From the NCBI GenBank assembly GCA_018433085.1, contig JAHDRW010000006.1:108439-172438 (forward strand): DNA of 64,000 nt, read 5' to 3'. The notes below the pieces were generated by a model. That model was not told the origin of the DNA, made no database searches, and saw only the letters and a program-made list of their open reading frames with translations. Position 1 is the stretch's first letter. Each line of letters opens with the position of its first letter. This DNA comes from Deltaproteobacteria bacterium. Its GTDB lineage: Bacteria > Desulfobacterota > Desulfomonilia > UBA1062. Of this stretch, positions 8,606-16,978 are shown piece by piece. Made by a program: the position numbers and the translations under genes.

Positions 8606-9306
8606 GTTCTCAAAATCCTTTCTTTGTCTTCAGGGGTATTGATCTCCAGAAATTCGCCCGAAGCGAAGATCACCTTGATGGGTATGCCGTTTTCCACTGC
8701 CCGGAGCTGTTCGAGGGACTCCGCGATCTCAAGCGGCGTCGGGGCGAGCGAGGTAAATCGTTCAAGCGTTTCCCTGCCGAACCCGTATATGCCGATATGC
8801 TTCCAGGGATCGATACCGGTCCCCGGTCTCTCATAGGGTATGGCCGCCCGGGAAAAATAGAGGGCATATCCTCTCAGGTCGCAGACGACCTTGACGCAGT
8901 TGGGATCACGGTACTCGTCGGGTTGTGCCCTCGCGGCCACCGTCACCATGGGGCACCCCTGCCTGAGCTCCCGGGAAACCTCCGAGAGTGCGACCGCATC
9001 GAGCACCACCTGATCTCCCTGGACATTGATCACGGCATCAGCGGACAGGCCCCTTACGGCCTGGGCCACCCTGTCGGTGCCGGATCTGCAGTCGGGGCTC
9101 GTCATGACCACTTCAGCGGTGAAGGACCGCACCTCTGCGAAGATGCGCCCATCGTCGGTGGCGACGAGCGCCTCGTCGATATCCGGGCACGCGCTGACCT
9201 GCTCGAATATCCGTCTGATCATGGTCTTGCCCTTCACGTCGGTCAGGGGCTTACCTGGGAATCGGGACGATTCATACCGGGCGGGAATGACGGCGACCAC
9301 CTTCAT
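8590..9306 (-). CDS. kdsB: 3-deoxy-manno-octulosonate cytidylyltransferase (CMP-Kdo synthetase)
   Basis: Makes CMP-Kdo, the substrate of WaaA. 238 residues beginning MKVVAVIPARYESSRFPGKP, the nucleotide-binding signature of KdsB, with NVQGDQVVLD as the metal-binding region. The open frame extends 41 codons upstream, but homology begins at this ATG, which lies 1 bp after the macro-domain stop. KdsB and WaaA encoded together give consecutive steps of LPS inner-core synthesis. Confidence 0.95.
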   Translation of the reverse strand: MKVVAVIPARYESSRFPGKPLTDVKGKTMIRRIFEQVSACPDIDEALVATDDGRIFAEVRSFTAEVVMTSPDCRSGTDRVAQAVRGLSADAVINVQGDQVVLDAVALSEVSRELRQGCPMVTVAARAQPDEYRDPNCVKVVCDLRGYALYFSRAAIPYERPGTGIDPWKHIGIYGFGRETLERFTSLAPTPLEIAESLEQLRAVENGIPIKVIFASGEFLEINTPEDKERILRTWDSF

Positions 9307-9307
9307 C

Positions 9308-9856
9308 TCAGGCAAGCTCTCCTTCGCGCTTAAGTGTTTCCAGAACCTCCACATGCGCATCGCATGACCTTTGATCATAGAGCACCATGCGCACGAGCTG
9401 AATGCCCGTATCGTCCGAGAGGTAGTCACGGAAGGCCAGAATAGCTACCCGGGCCGCATCGCGGAGAGGGTAGCCGAATATGCCGGTGCTCAGGGCGGGA
9501 AAGGCGATCGACTTCACGCCGTGGCCGTCCGCGACCTCCAGCGAGCTGAAGTAGCATGAGCGCAGGAGCACCGGGTCGTCCGGGGACCCGGTGTACACCG
9601 GGCCCACGGTGTGGATGACATACCTGTTCGGAAGGCGGTGACCTCCCGTGATCTTTGCCTCGCCCGTCCTGCACCCGCCGAGCGTGGAACACTCCTCCCA
9701 CAGGCCTTCTCCGGCAGCCCGGTGAATGGCGCCCGCAACACCGCCCCCGGGCGCAAGCCTGCTGTTGGCTGCATTGACCACGGCATCGGTGTCCTGTGCG
9801 GTAATATCCCCCACCACAAACTGCAGACTGGTTTCCTTTATCCGTAGCTCTTTCAC
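9308..9856 (-). CDS. Macro domain protein (ADP-ribosyl hydrolase type)
   Basis: 182 residues of one macro domain, as in O-acetyl-ADP-ribose deacetylases such as YmdB. The fold motifs are in order: GDIT (16-19), NAANS (28-32) with the catalytic Asn, GGGVAGAIH (37-45) and later ALSTGIFGYP. I chose GTG 9854-9856 because AGGAGGTGG sits 7 nt upstream; the open frame allows 17 further codons with no better ribosome-binding site. It stops 1 bp before kdsB, so it is co-translated with LPS genes. The link between ADP-ribose chemistry and Kdo synthesis is not obvious. Confidence 0.92.
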   Translation of the reverse strand: MKELRIKETSLQFVVGDITAQDTDAVVNAANSRLAPGGGVAGAIHRAAGEGLWEECSTLGGCRTGEAKITGGHRLPNRYVIHTVGPVYTGSPDDPVLLRSCYFSSLEVADGHGVKSIAFPALSTGIFGYPLRDAARVAILAFRDYLSDDTGIQLVRMVLYDQRSCDAHVEVLETLKREGELA

Positions 9857-10074
9857 GTCGGCCACCTCCTCTTCAGGGCGTACACGAACAGACTCAATGA
9901 CCGTCAAACGAACTAATTATTCTTACTATACCTGAACACTCCTCATTTCAAGCCTCCAGTCCCGATCCCTCCGCCTTGTAGGGAGCTTAAGGGAGAGCAC
10001 CACAACTACTTGACACGCGTCACGGAAAGATCATATCCAGACAGGGAAACAATCCACTATAGAAGGAGTGAGTC

Positions 10075-10428
10075 ATGGACCTGAACGCTCTGATCGACAG
10101 GATCAAGAAGCGAGAAGACTATCACAGGGTCGGGATGATCCTGTGCCACAACGGTGTGGTGAGGGGAACATCCAGAGACGGTTCGCCGGTGAGCGCGGTC
10201 GATGTCGCGGCAGACCGCGAGACCATCCAGGGAATCGTGGACGAACAGAAGAAGCGCCCCGGCATCGTCGAGATTCTCGTGGAGGTGAACGAGGGCAGGC
10301 TCGAGGTCGGCGATGATCTCCTGACCATCGTGGTTGCAGGCGATATCCGCGAGCACGTGATCCCGGTGCTCGCCGATACCCTCAACAGCATCAAGGCACA
10401 GGGAACGCGCAAGCAGGAGCATCCGTAA
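10075..10428 (+). CDS. moaE: Molybdopterin synthase catalytic subunit-like protein (MoaE family)
   Basis: 117 residues, somewhat short for MoaE. Family features are HRVGMILCHNGVVR near the N-terminus, VAGDIREHVIPVL (88-100), and a C-terminal SIKAQGTRKQEH that corresponds to the lysine-bearing active-site segment. MoaE with thiocarboxylated MoaD turns cPMP into molybdopterin. AGAAGGAGTGAGTC precedes the ATG. A TTGACA at 10010-10015 suggests its own promoter, with a poor -10. No other moa gene is nearby. Confidence 0.82.
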   Translation: MDLNALIDRIKKREDYHRVGMILCHNGVVRGTSRDGSPVSAVDVAADRETIQGIVDEQKKRPGIVEILVEVNEGRLEVGDDLLTIVVAGDIREHVIPVLADTLNSIKAQGTRKQEHP

Positions 10429-10783
10429 AGAACCCCTCCATGGAGGGGCCGTGTCCCGGGGCCGTCCATGGAGGCGGATTTCCCCTGAACGACTTCCACC
10501 CGGTGACCGGATCTTTCGGCCGTCCGGCATTCCGGGGACCCTGTGGTTTGCCTCGTCGGTCATGTATGCGATCGTGCGGCGGCATCGGTTCGGTGGTCAT
10601 CCTCATATTATTGTTCTCTCCGGCCGGATTCGTCATCCTCGTCGGTTCGGAAACAGACGCCCTGCTCGAGCATTACAGCCCCAAAGGGAAGCGAACGGAT
10701 GAGAGAAAAGAAGGTGAACGCGCAGGCGACAAACCCGAGGCCCCTGGCGCTGTTCCGGCAAGGTCCGGGTTGCCGGCCTCCGG
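10429..10783. other. Intergenic stretch with a 16-bp perfect palindrome
   Basis: Right after moaE comes CCCCTCCATGGAGGGG (10433-10448), a perfect palindrome that could form the stem of a Rho-independent-like structure, but no T-run follows. The core CCATGGAGG recurs at 10468-10476. Overlapping open frames here lack a ribosome-binding site and family resemblance, so I call no gene. Confidence 0.5.
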
Positions 10784-10981
10784 CTACATTCTCTTCTGGG
10801 CCTTGGCCTTGAGCTTTCTCAGCTCGACAATGAGATTGTCCTGATCATACTTGCGGATGAGGTCGACCATCGCCTCTTCGAAAAAGTCGTTGAGATTGCG
10901 GTCCAAGAGAACCGACAGGGCCCTGAACTCATTGAGAATCGGCTCACTCACCCGGGTATTGAACGCGACCTTTCTTGCCAT
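10784..10981 (-). CDS. Small ribbon-helix-helix-like DNA-binding protein
   Basis: 65 residues. MARKVAFNTRVSEPILNEF looks like the beta-strand and first helix of a CopG/Arc-type RHH fold, followed by RNLNDFFEEAMVDLI as the second helix and a charged tail. Such proteins are antitoxins or autorepressors. No toxin gene is adjacent on either side, so an orphan regulator is as likely as an antitoxin. AGGG lies 8 nt before the ATG. Inverted TTGCA/TGCAA repeats and a TTGACA box lie directly upstream. Confidence 0.7.
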   Translation of the reverse strand: MARKVAFNTRVSEPILNEFRALSVLLDRNLNDFFEEAMVDLIRKYDQDNLIVELRKLKAKAQKRM

Positions 10982-11000
10982 AATACGAGCCCTATCATGC

Positions 11001-11037
11001 TTGCATTCATCATGTCAATACTGCAAGTAATATTGCA
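11001..11037. promoter_or_regulatory. TTGCA/TGCAA inverted repeats over the RHH gene promoter
   Basis: TTGCA at 11001-11005, TGCAA at 11022-11026 and TTGCA at 11033-11037; the last two form the dyad TGCAA-N6-TTGCA. A minus-strand TTGACA (11013-11018) lies between them. The layout fits autorepression by the adjacent RHH protein (inference). Confidence 0.5.
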
Positions 11038-11450
11038 TATATCCTGTGTTGCCAGGTTGCCGACCATATTCCATATGATGGTTTTCTTGCAGAAAAGACG
11101 GCATCATCCACCTGTTCACGGGCGCACATGGAGGCCGCGATGAGGATATACCCCGCCTGTTTCCCTTTACGAGTCCCTCCTGATACTATCATGATCAACC
11201 TCTCTTTGATATCATAAAGAAGACTTAATATTCAGACATTATCTCTGATCCTGCAAATCCTCCCGAGCATCGATCTCGGGAGAAGGGACCCATTGCTCTC
11301 CTCCTTTCCAGATGAGAGGATGCGGGGAACGAGAAAGAAAACCGGAGAGGAACGATCTCGATCCTGCGGGATTTCCGGCGCTTTCAGCCGAGAACGCTTC
11401 ATTGACCTTGACTCCACCCGAGAGGGTATGATAGCTGATCAACGTTGCAT
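11038..11450. other. Intergenic stretch between the RHH gene and tRNA-Ala
   Basis: I see no gene here. TTGACC (11402-11407) and TATGAT (11427-11432), 19 bp apart, could be a weak promoter for the tRNA. Short open frames on the minus strand lack ribosome-binding sites and family resemblance. Confidence 0.4.
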
Positions 11451-11526
11451 GGGGCCGTAGCTCAGTTGGGAGAGCGCATGAATGGCATTCATGAGGTCGA
11501 GGGTTCGATTCCCTTCGGCTCCACCA
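11451..11526 (+). tRNA. tRNA-Ala (anticodon GGC)
   Basis: 76 nt with encoded CCA. The acceptor stem GGGGCCG/CGGCTCC carries the G3-U70 pair that identifies alanine tRNAs. D-arm GCTC...GAGC, anticodon stem CATGA/TCATG with loop ATGGCAT (GGC), T-arm GAGGG-TTCGATT-CCCTT. All stems close. Confidence 0.97.
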
Positions 11527-11553
11527 ATTATGTAATCATGCATGAGAAAGATT

Positions 11554-11584
11554 GTGCCCTCTTCGTTGATGGGCACTTTTTTTT
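11554..11584 (+). terminator. Rho-independent terminator of tRNA-Ala
   Basis: GTGCCC (11554-11559) and GGGCAC (11571-11576) form the stem, followed by eight T residues, 28 nt after the tRNA. Confidence 0.85.
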
Positions 11585-11650
11585 CTTTTCACCGCGTGCA
11601 CACCGCTGTTTCTTGTCGGATCATTCGACTTACCGTTTCACATCGTTTCC

Positions 11651-11850
11651 TTAAGAAAACCCTGTGGCCTTGTGGTGCTGACGCATGACGCACTTGGACT
11701 GCACCACCCGAAGCCCGGACTGCCTCACCTTGCCGGCTGCCCTGTTATGCACCGGGCCCTGCTGCATCCACACCGCCTTCGCACCGATCTCCACGGCATC
11801 GTCCACCATGCCGTTTCCTGCCCCGTCGCTGCGATGCAACAGGGTCTCAT
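11651..11850 (-). pseudogene. Remnant of a CoA-binding (YccU-type) protein
   Basis: A minus-strand frame ending at TAA 11651-11653 reads VDDAVEIGAKAVWMQQG and then GLRVVQSKCVMRQHH, which matches the C-terminal half of small Rossmann CoA-binding proteins (pattern AIEIGAKVVWMQ...AGLxVVMDRCMMKEH). The N-terminal nucleotide-binding loop is missing; upstream the frame runs into the osmC gene in another phase. It therefore looks like a truncated leftover of about 60 codons. The family match is from memory and needs a search. Confidence 0.55.
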
Positions 11851-11882
11851 CGGGAGAGAACGCGCCGGGCAAGGCCCTGCCG

Positions 11883-12440
11883 CTATCTTTCCAGGTGAAC
11901 CGACACGGGCGCTGACTGAGCGATGGTATTGAAGACCGGCGAGTGCTGCTGGGCGAGCTGGACCAGCTCCTGCTTCTGCTCGTCCGATATGTCCGCATCT
12001 ATCTTGAAACCCACGCGTATCTGCTGATACCCTGCCCTTACCTCGTCAGATATCCCCAAAAATCCCCTGAGATCGAGATCTCCCTCGTACCAGGACTGCA
12101 CGCCCTTGAGGCTCAACCCTTTCGCCGATGCATAGGCCACCAGGGTGGTGGTGAGGCACCCGGAAAGGGCCACGAGAAGAAACTCGACCGGATTGCGCCC
12201 GTTGTTGTGCCCCATGAGCACCGGGGGTTCATCCATGTCATAGGCCTGGGGAGGACGCTGGGTGTCTTCCTCGAGCGCACCGTAGAAATGCCGGACAGTC
12301 CCCTGGCAGTATGTGCCTTCCACCCACTGGTTGGTCGCCCTGAACCTGAACTTGGCGATCTCGGGATTCTCGCGAATCTGATCGATGGTATTGAGCAACT
12401 GGGTCACACTCATGCCGTTGACGTTATGTTCTTCGGTCAT
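11883..12440 (-). CDS. OsmC/Ohr-family protein
   Basis: 185 residues. The OsmC fold is recognisable from NPVEFLLVALSGCLTTTLV, where Cys95 is the first catalytic cysteine. The second cysteine of the usual peroxidase pair (HCPVS) is replaced: here HSPVFNTI gives Ser167. Classical thiol peroxidase activity is therefore doubtful. The ATG at 12438-12440 overlaps the TGA of the upstream remnant (ATGA), with AGGAGAG before it. The open frame extends upstream but only as a shadow of that remnant. Confidence 0.85.
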   Translation of the reverse strand: MTEEHNVNGMSVTQLLNTIDQIRENPEIAKFRFRATNQWVEGTYCQGTVRHFYGALEEDTQRPPQAYDMDEPPVLMGHNNGRNPVEFLLVALSGCLTTTLVAYASAKGLSLKGVQSWYEGDLDLRGFLGISDEVRAGYQQIRVGFKIDADISDEQKQELVQLAQQHSPVFNTIAQSAPVSVHLER

Positions 12441-12766
12441 TTTTCTCTCCTGTAGGCCCGGGGCCTTGAAGAGTGCCACCGGTCCACATGCCCTGCATGG
12501 GCCTTCAGGTATGGTCCTGGCTTGTAGAATCTGTCGTTGAACTCGGTGTCCAGGTACTGTGCCTGCAGGCATGTCATGACGAATATCGAGGGCGCCGTTG
12601 CCGGAAATCTGCCGAAGGTGTCGAACACATACTGCGCATGCCGGGCGATACATTCGCTGAATTCCTCACTGTGCACCGGCGCGGTGTACCGGACCCGCCG
12701 CGGGTCTTCCCAGGACCCCGGGAGTATCTGGATCGAACGGCCCGTCCATTCAGGACATGCACGCCT
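12437..12766 (-). pseudogene. C-terminal gene remnant coupled to osmC
   Basis: The frame reads WEDPRRVRYTAPVHSEEF, then CIARHAQYVFDTFGRFPA and a tail FNDRFYKPGPYLKAHAGHVD. It has well-ordered protein-like composition and ends in TGA inside the ATGA junction with osmC, as in a translationally coupled operon. Upstream it is closed by two consecutive TGA codons (12767-12772) with no good start; the first in-frame GTG (12674-12676) would give 79 residues. I read it as a gene that has lost its 5' part. The full-length family is not named with confidence. Confidence 0.55.
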
Positions 12767-13086
12767 TCATCATCGGGAAGAAAGGTCACGCTCGTTTGAA
12801 ACCCCGCTGCCGAGGGAAAGGTCCGGGTACTCAAGCCATCCGATTGAGCCGCTTCTTCTTTGAGGATAAGAATACCTCCGCCCTTGCCCTCGTCAAGGGG
12901 AAGTCTGCCTGGGGAAATGGAGTGATTCCGGTAATCCTCCATCACCTGCCGACCCCTTACCCCGGTTGACGACGAGACATCGCCCGCAGACCTCGACAGG
13001 GAAGGTTCGAGAGGTGCTCTCCCTGGAGAATTGCCTTGACAATCAGTGATTTATCCTTACAAAAAAGGGAAAAGGAGAGAGAGAAG
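12767..13086. other. Intergenic stretch upstream of the gene at 13087
   Basis: No intact gene is seen. It may hold decayed 5' sequence of the remnant ending at 12437. TTGACA at 13035-13040 is a candidate -35 for the gene at 13087, with no convincing -10. Confidence 0.35.
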
Positions 13087-13461
13087 ATGAACAACCCCGA
13101 CCTTGCCAAGATAAGCGATCTCAAAGTGGACCAAAAAAGCCTCTACCGCGAAGAGGTGTTCACCGATATGAAGTACGCCACCATTCGCCAGCTCACTCCG
13201 GTGCTTCCCGACGGGCAACGGGACGGCAGGCGCAACGTCCTCTACTTCGGCCACACGCAGATGGTAACCCCGGGAGGAGCGCTCCCCCTCCAGTTCGAGA
13301 TTGAGGCCAAATCTCTCAAACAGGCAATGGACCTCTTCCCCGAGGCGGTGAAAAAGGCATTCGAAGATCTCGTGGAGGAGATGAAAGAGGCACAGCGCCA
13401 GTCGGAATCACGCATCGTGGTCCCCGGCACCCCTCCGGGCAGCAAGATCACGATGCCTTAG
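13087..13461 (+). CDS. Conserved-looking small cytoplasmic protein, function unknown
   Basis: 124 residues, soluble, with no signal peptide or membrane segment. A strand-rich middle (KYATIRQLTPVLPDG, RRNVLYFGHTQMVTPGG) precedes an amphipathic helical stretch (about residues 70-105, many Glu/Lys) and a Pro-rich tail. The start is the ATG preceded by AAAAGGAGAGAGAGAAG; the frame is open 17 codons further without a ribosome-binding site. I do not recognise the family. Confidence 0.7.
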   Translation: MNNPDLAKISDLKVDQKSLYREEVFTDMKYATIRQLTPVLPDGQRDGRRNVLYFGHTQMVTPGGALPLQFEIEAKSLKQAMDLFPEAVKKAFEDLVEEMKEAQRQSESRIVVPGTPPGSKITMP

Positions 13462-13870
13462 TACTCCAGCGGGAATCAATGGTGCACATCAGACGGTCTT
13501 CGGACACCCCCCTTGTTTGACAGACGGTTCATCCGCTTGCCTTATGGAAGTCCATTGCGGCGGTACCAGACTCTTCCCTGATACAAGGATTCCTGGTTAC
13601 GGGACCCTGATGTTCGATGCCGAAATCGTGGTTTCCTGGGATGGCGATCCCCCTTTCCGTATCAGAAAATAGTGCATGATGCCTTGTTGCCATATTGCAG
13701 CGTTGCCAGCTATATAGCATTTATATAGGGATTACCGCTTCTTTTATGAGATGGTCGTTCTTTGCCAAGATGGATTTCGCAAAGGAAGACACGGAATACT
13801 ACCCAAGTGAAACCGGCGCGTCTCACCGCAGGCCGGGGTATGGATGAAATGCCTCTGGAATGAACTGCCT
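13462..13870. other. Intergenic stretch, nothing recognised
   Basis: About 400 bp between a plus-strand and a minus-strand gene (convergent). One 63-codon minus-strand frame (13529-13720) has no ribosome-binding site and no family resemblance, so no gene is called. Confidence 0.4.
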
Positions 13871-14431
13871 CTAATGTTCGGATTTCAGGGCTATCTCCCT
13901 GGATGAATACCTTGTCTGCTCGAGTTCGATGGTATCTGCCAGAATCACGGTTGCAGGCGGGTTGCCGAACGGCGTGGGGGCGTTGCGGTAGGTGGCCTGG
14001 CCGATCCGGATTTCCCGGCCCCCGACCCGGAACACGGGATTGCCCATACCCGCGCAGGTATCCTGCATCTTCTTAAGGGCCTTTCTGCGCGAAGCATCAG
14101 TCATGATCAGCCGGATATCCATGGCGCTTTTCAGGGCCTCACGCATATCGGGGTGCGTGCTCCCCGTGAGGACTCCGTGTTGCCCTCCAAGGACGTCGGC
14201 TCGATCGAGCGGTATGCACGTTACTGTTGCGTCTGCGAAACCGTCGCCCTCCGAACTGTCCCATGCCACCAACATGTACGACTGGTCAACCTCGGCAACG
14301 GCCTGGGCCGTCAGCACATAGCCGCCGTTGGCGATGGTGATGCAGTGCCCGTCTTCCGAGATCTGTGTCGTCGATGACATGCACGCCAGGTTGCATATCA
14401 ACGCGAGAAACAGGTAAGAATAGTTATTCAT
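13871..14431 (-). CDS. Putative lipoprotein of unknown function
   Basis: 186 residues. A short hydrophobic N-terminus ends in a lipobox-like NLAC, so Cys17 may be lipidated after signal peptidase II cleavage. The mature part has alternating strands (HCITIANGGYVLTAQ, YMLVAWDSSEGDGF) and a basic helical region. No family recognised. AGGGAAGCGGA lies before the ATG. It stands alone between unrelated genes. Confidence 0.65.
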   Translation of the reverse strand: MNNYSYLFLALICNLACMSSTTQISEDGHCITIANGGYVLTAQAVAEVDQSYMLVAWDSSEGDGFADATVTCIPLDRADVLGGQHGVLTGSTHPDMREALKSAMDIRLIMTDASRRKALKKMQDTCAGMGNPVFRVGGREIRIGQATYRNAPTPFGNPPATVILADTIELEQTRYSSREIALKSEH

Positions 14432-14625
14432 TCCGCTTCCCTCACAACCAGGAGTCCCTTTCAGTCATAAGAGGAATGACTATGATTCTCTATCGATATT
14501 TCTGCAGAAAAAGTTTAAGGATTTGCGAGAGAAAATAATGCGGCGCTCCCACGGCATACACCTGTACGGAAGTGCGGCGGAGAATCTTCATGGCTCGGGG
14601 AAAGTTCTTACAGGGCCGCGTGATT

Positions 14626-15294
14626 TCAGGGTGCTTCCATCTCGTCGTGTTCCATGAAGCTGTAGTACCCGTTCTTGTTGAATATGATATGGTCCAGCAG
14701 CCAGATGCCCAGGGTCTTCCCCGCCGCCTTGATGGTTCTGGTGATTTCCCGGTCTTCGTCGCTGGGTTCGAGCGGCCCGATGGGGTGGTTGTGCGCAATG
14801 ATGACGGCCGAGGCCCGATCGATTATCGGGTCTGCGAATACTTCGCGCGGGTGCACCTGGGTCCTGTCCACCAGCCCGATGGTGACCACCCGGCAGGCGA
14901 TGACCTCGCCTGCCCCGCTGAGCGAGACACAGAGGAGATGCTCCTGCTTGCGGTCCGCGAAATGCTGGATGATGGGGAGCACGTGGGTGGGCACGACGAC
15001 CTTCATCCCCTCGGGCCTGATGCGCCGCCTGCCGAATTCGAGTGCAGCCGTGATAATGGCGGCCTTGGCCGGCCCGATTCCCTCCACGCCGAGCAGTTTG
15101 TCGAGCTCCAGCCTCCCCCTGCTTTCATCGATCATCCTGAGGACCCTTCCCGACAACTCCAGAACACCGTGTCTTGCCGAGCCGCTCCCCAGGAGAACCG
15201 CCATGAGCTCGGAGTCGGACAGGGTCCGGGGGCCGAACATCTGCAGCTTTTCACGAGGGCGCTCATACTTGGGGATCTGGGATATCTTCTTCAC
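14626..15294 (-). CDS. radC: RadC family JAB1/MPN metalloprotein
   Basis: 222 residues, the usual RadC length. A helix-hairpin-helix (LLGVEGIGPAKAA, about 67-79) is followed by the MPN/JAB domain with the zinc motif HNHP (His168, His170) and Asp179 in EPSDED. The historical link to DNA repair is weak; the family is of uncertain function. I chose GTG 15292-15294 because AGGAGG lies 9 nt upstream. The frame is open 28 codons further, but homology starts here. Confidence 0.93.
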   Translation of the reverse strand: MKKISQIPKYERPREKLQMFGPRTLSDSELMAVLLGSGSARHGVLELSGRVLRMIDESRGRLELDKLLGVEGIGPAKAAIITAALEFGRRRIRPEGMKVVVPTHVLPIIQHFADRKQEHLLCVSLSGAGEVIACRVVTIGLVDRTQVHPREVFADPIIDRASAVIIAHNHPIGPLEPSDEDREITRTIKAAGKTLGIWLLDHIIFNKNGYYSFMEHDEMEAP

Positions 15295-15696
15295 ACCGGT
15301 ATACCTCCTCCACACAGTCAATCTATACGATATTTCATGGCATATCTGCAAAATACCCCTGATTCTCTGCGGAAACAAGTTTTTTCATCGTCAAGTCCGG
15401 TTGCTGAGCCCCTGCAGGAAGTACATGTATGGCAGGGGGAGAACGAACAAAAACGTTCCCTGCCCTTCCGCCGGGCTTGTTTTTTCCCGAAACGGGATTA
15501 TTGAAGAATTTAAAAGGATTCCATCATTTGCTACGCATCGCGAAGCATGCGCAAACCAATGTTATGGACCTTTAACTGCAAGCATTGGACCCTTTCTAAA
15601 CGGCAAGCTTGAACGGGAATCAGACGCACCCTTTAAAAGTCTTCAAGTAACGGACTAAGAAGGAGGATTCACTGCCTGATGACAAGGAGGACGTCC
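15295..15696. other. Intergenic stretch between divergent radC and lipoprotein genes
   Basis: About 400 bp. I see no gene and no strong promoter. Confidence 0.35.
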
Positions 15697-16830
15697 ATGC
15701 AGTCTATCATTTCTTATCACCGGCGCCGTGGGCCCGGTATCATGGCGGTGTGCCTAATCTGGCTGGTCTTCACACTCCCGGCCTGCACCCATCTGGAACG
15801 TCCCCGCGAGGTGGCGGGCCGCTCGGAGCACCCCATCGACTGGGGAAAGAAACCGCCGGAGGCGTGCGATCGTGCCCGGCACCTGATCCAGGGAAAGCAA
15901 CCCTTCGAGTGGTGGTATTTCGACGGGCACCTGGATGACGGCCGGACCTTCGTGGGCGTATTTTTTGACCCGAGCTTCACCACAGGCAAGCCAGGAGTTG
16001 CCTTTTCACTCTATGGGAAGGACTGGTCCAAGGAAACAAGACTCATGTCGCTCGATCAGGGTGACATGCGCACATCCACAGAGGATGTGCGCGTGGAATG
16101 TCCGGCAGGGTTCGTAAGAAGGCTGGACAGCGACACCTACCAGGTCCTGTGGGACATGGAGGATATCCGTGCCGAACTCACCCTCACCACGGTAGCACCG
16201 GGGTGGAGGCCCAGCGGAGGTGACGGCGTGAACGAGGCCCACCTGGACTTCTTCTGGGCCGTGCACCAGGCCAGGAACCGCATCGAGGGCACCATCACCG
16301 TCAACGGCATCACCGGGAACGTGACCGGAGTGGGATACGCCGACCACAACTGGGGCAGGAAACCGCTCAACGAGATCACCAGGAACTGGATCTGGGGACG
16401 CATCCTGGCCGGTGAATACACGATCATCTATGCAGACGTGGACTACTATGACCCTTCCATCAACTCCCGCCCGCTGTACATCGCGCGGGGATCGGAGGTG
16501 ATCGTGGGATCGGGGAGCCCTACGGTGCGTCAGTGGGACTTCGCGACTCACCCGGAGCTCCGGCGGCATTATCCCAGGCAGGTTCGAATCGAATTCAGCG
16601 ACAGGGACGTGAGGGCGGATATCCGGATACACTCCAAGGCCCTGGTGGAAGATGTGGACCTGCTCACGGTATCGGATCTGAGCCCCGTCGTTCAGTGGAT
16701 TGCCCGCACATTCGTGGCCCGGCCCACCTACTTCCGCATCATGGCGGACTATGAAGGGACCATCACCCGGGGCGGGGTGCAGGAGGTGATATCCGGCGAA
16801 TGCATGTACGAGATCATGGGATTCCAGTGA
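15697..16830 (+). CDS. Lipocalin-like lipoprotein, CrtC/AttH family
   Basis: 377 residues. The signal ends with FTLPAC, so Cys30 should be lipidated. The fold signature is EWWYFDG (71-77) near the N-terminus and GVGYADHNWG in the middle, as in AttH and hydroxyneurosporene synthase CrtC, two-lipocalin-domain proteins that hydrate or carry hydrophobic ligands. No carotenoid genes are nearby, so a lipid-binding role is more likely than carotenoid hydration (inference). I chose the ATG at 15697 because AAGGAGG lies 6 nt upstream; an ATG six codons earlier has a worse spacing. The next gene may be co-transcribed. Confidence 0.85.
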   Translation: MQSIISYHRRRGPGIMAVCLIWLVFTLPACTHLERPREVAGRSEHPIDWGKKPPEACDRARHLIQGKQPFEWWYFDGHLDDGRTFVGVFFDPSFTTGKPGVAFSLYGKDWSKETRLMSLDQGDMRTSTEDVRVECPAGFVRRLDSDTYQVLWDMEDIRAELTLTTVAPGWRPSGGDGVNEAHLDFFWAVHQARNRIEGTITVNGITGNVTGVGYADHNWGRKPLNEITRNWIWGRILAGEYTIIYADVDYYDPSINSRPLYIARGSEVIVGSGSPTVRQWDFATHPELRRHYPRQVRIEFSDRDVRADIRIHSKALVEDVDLLTVSDLSPVVQWIARTFVARPTYFRIMADYEGTITRGGVQEVISGECMYEIMGFQ

Positions 16831-16978
16831 TTGCCAGATCACGGGGATGCTCCCCCAAAGCGCTCTTGGAGGTGAATCTCTCGTCTCCACGGAAATCTTC
16901 GTCCAGGAGCATATTCATCTAAAGATACATCGGCATCATGCGCCCGCCGGGTGGAATGCGGCCATAGAGGAGAAAAAG

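Noticed and set aside
10440..10844. 134-codon plus-strand frame with a hydrophobic stretch
   Set aside because: No ribosome-binding site, it overlaps the RHH gene, and the hydrophobic part is not flanked by plausible protein.
13529..13720. 63-codon minus-strand frame
   Set aside because: No ribosome-binding site, no recognised motif, and nothing in the neighbourhood supports it.
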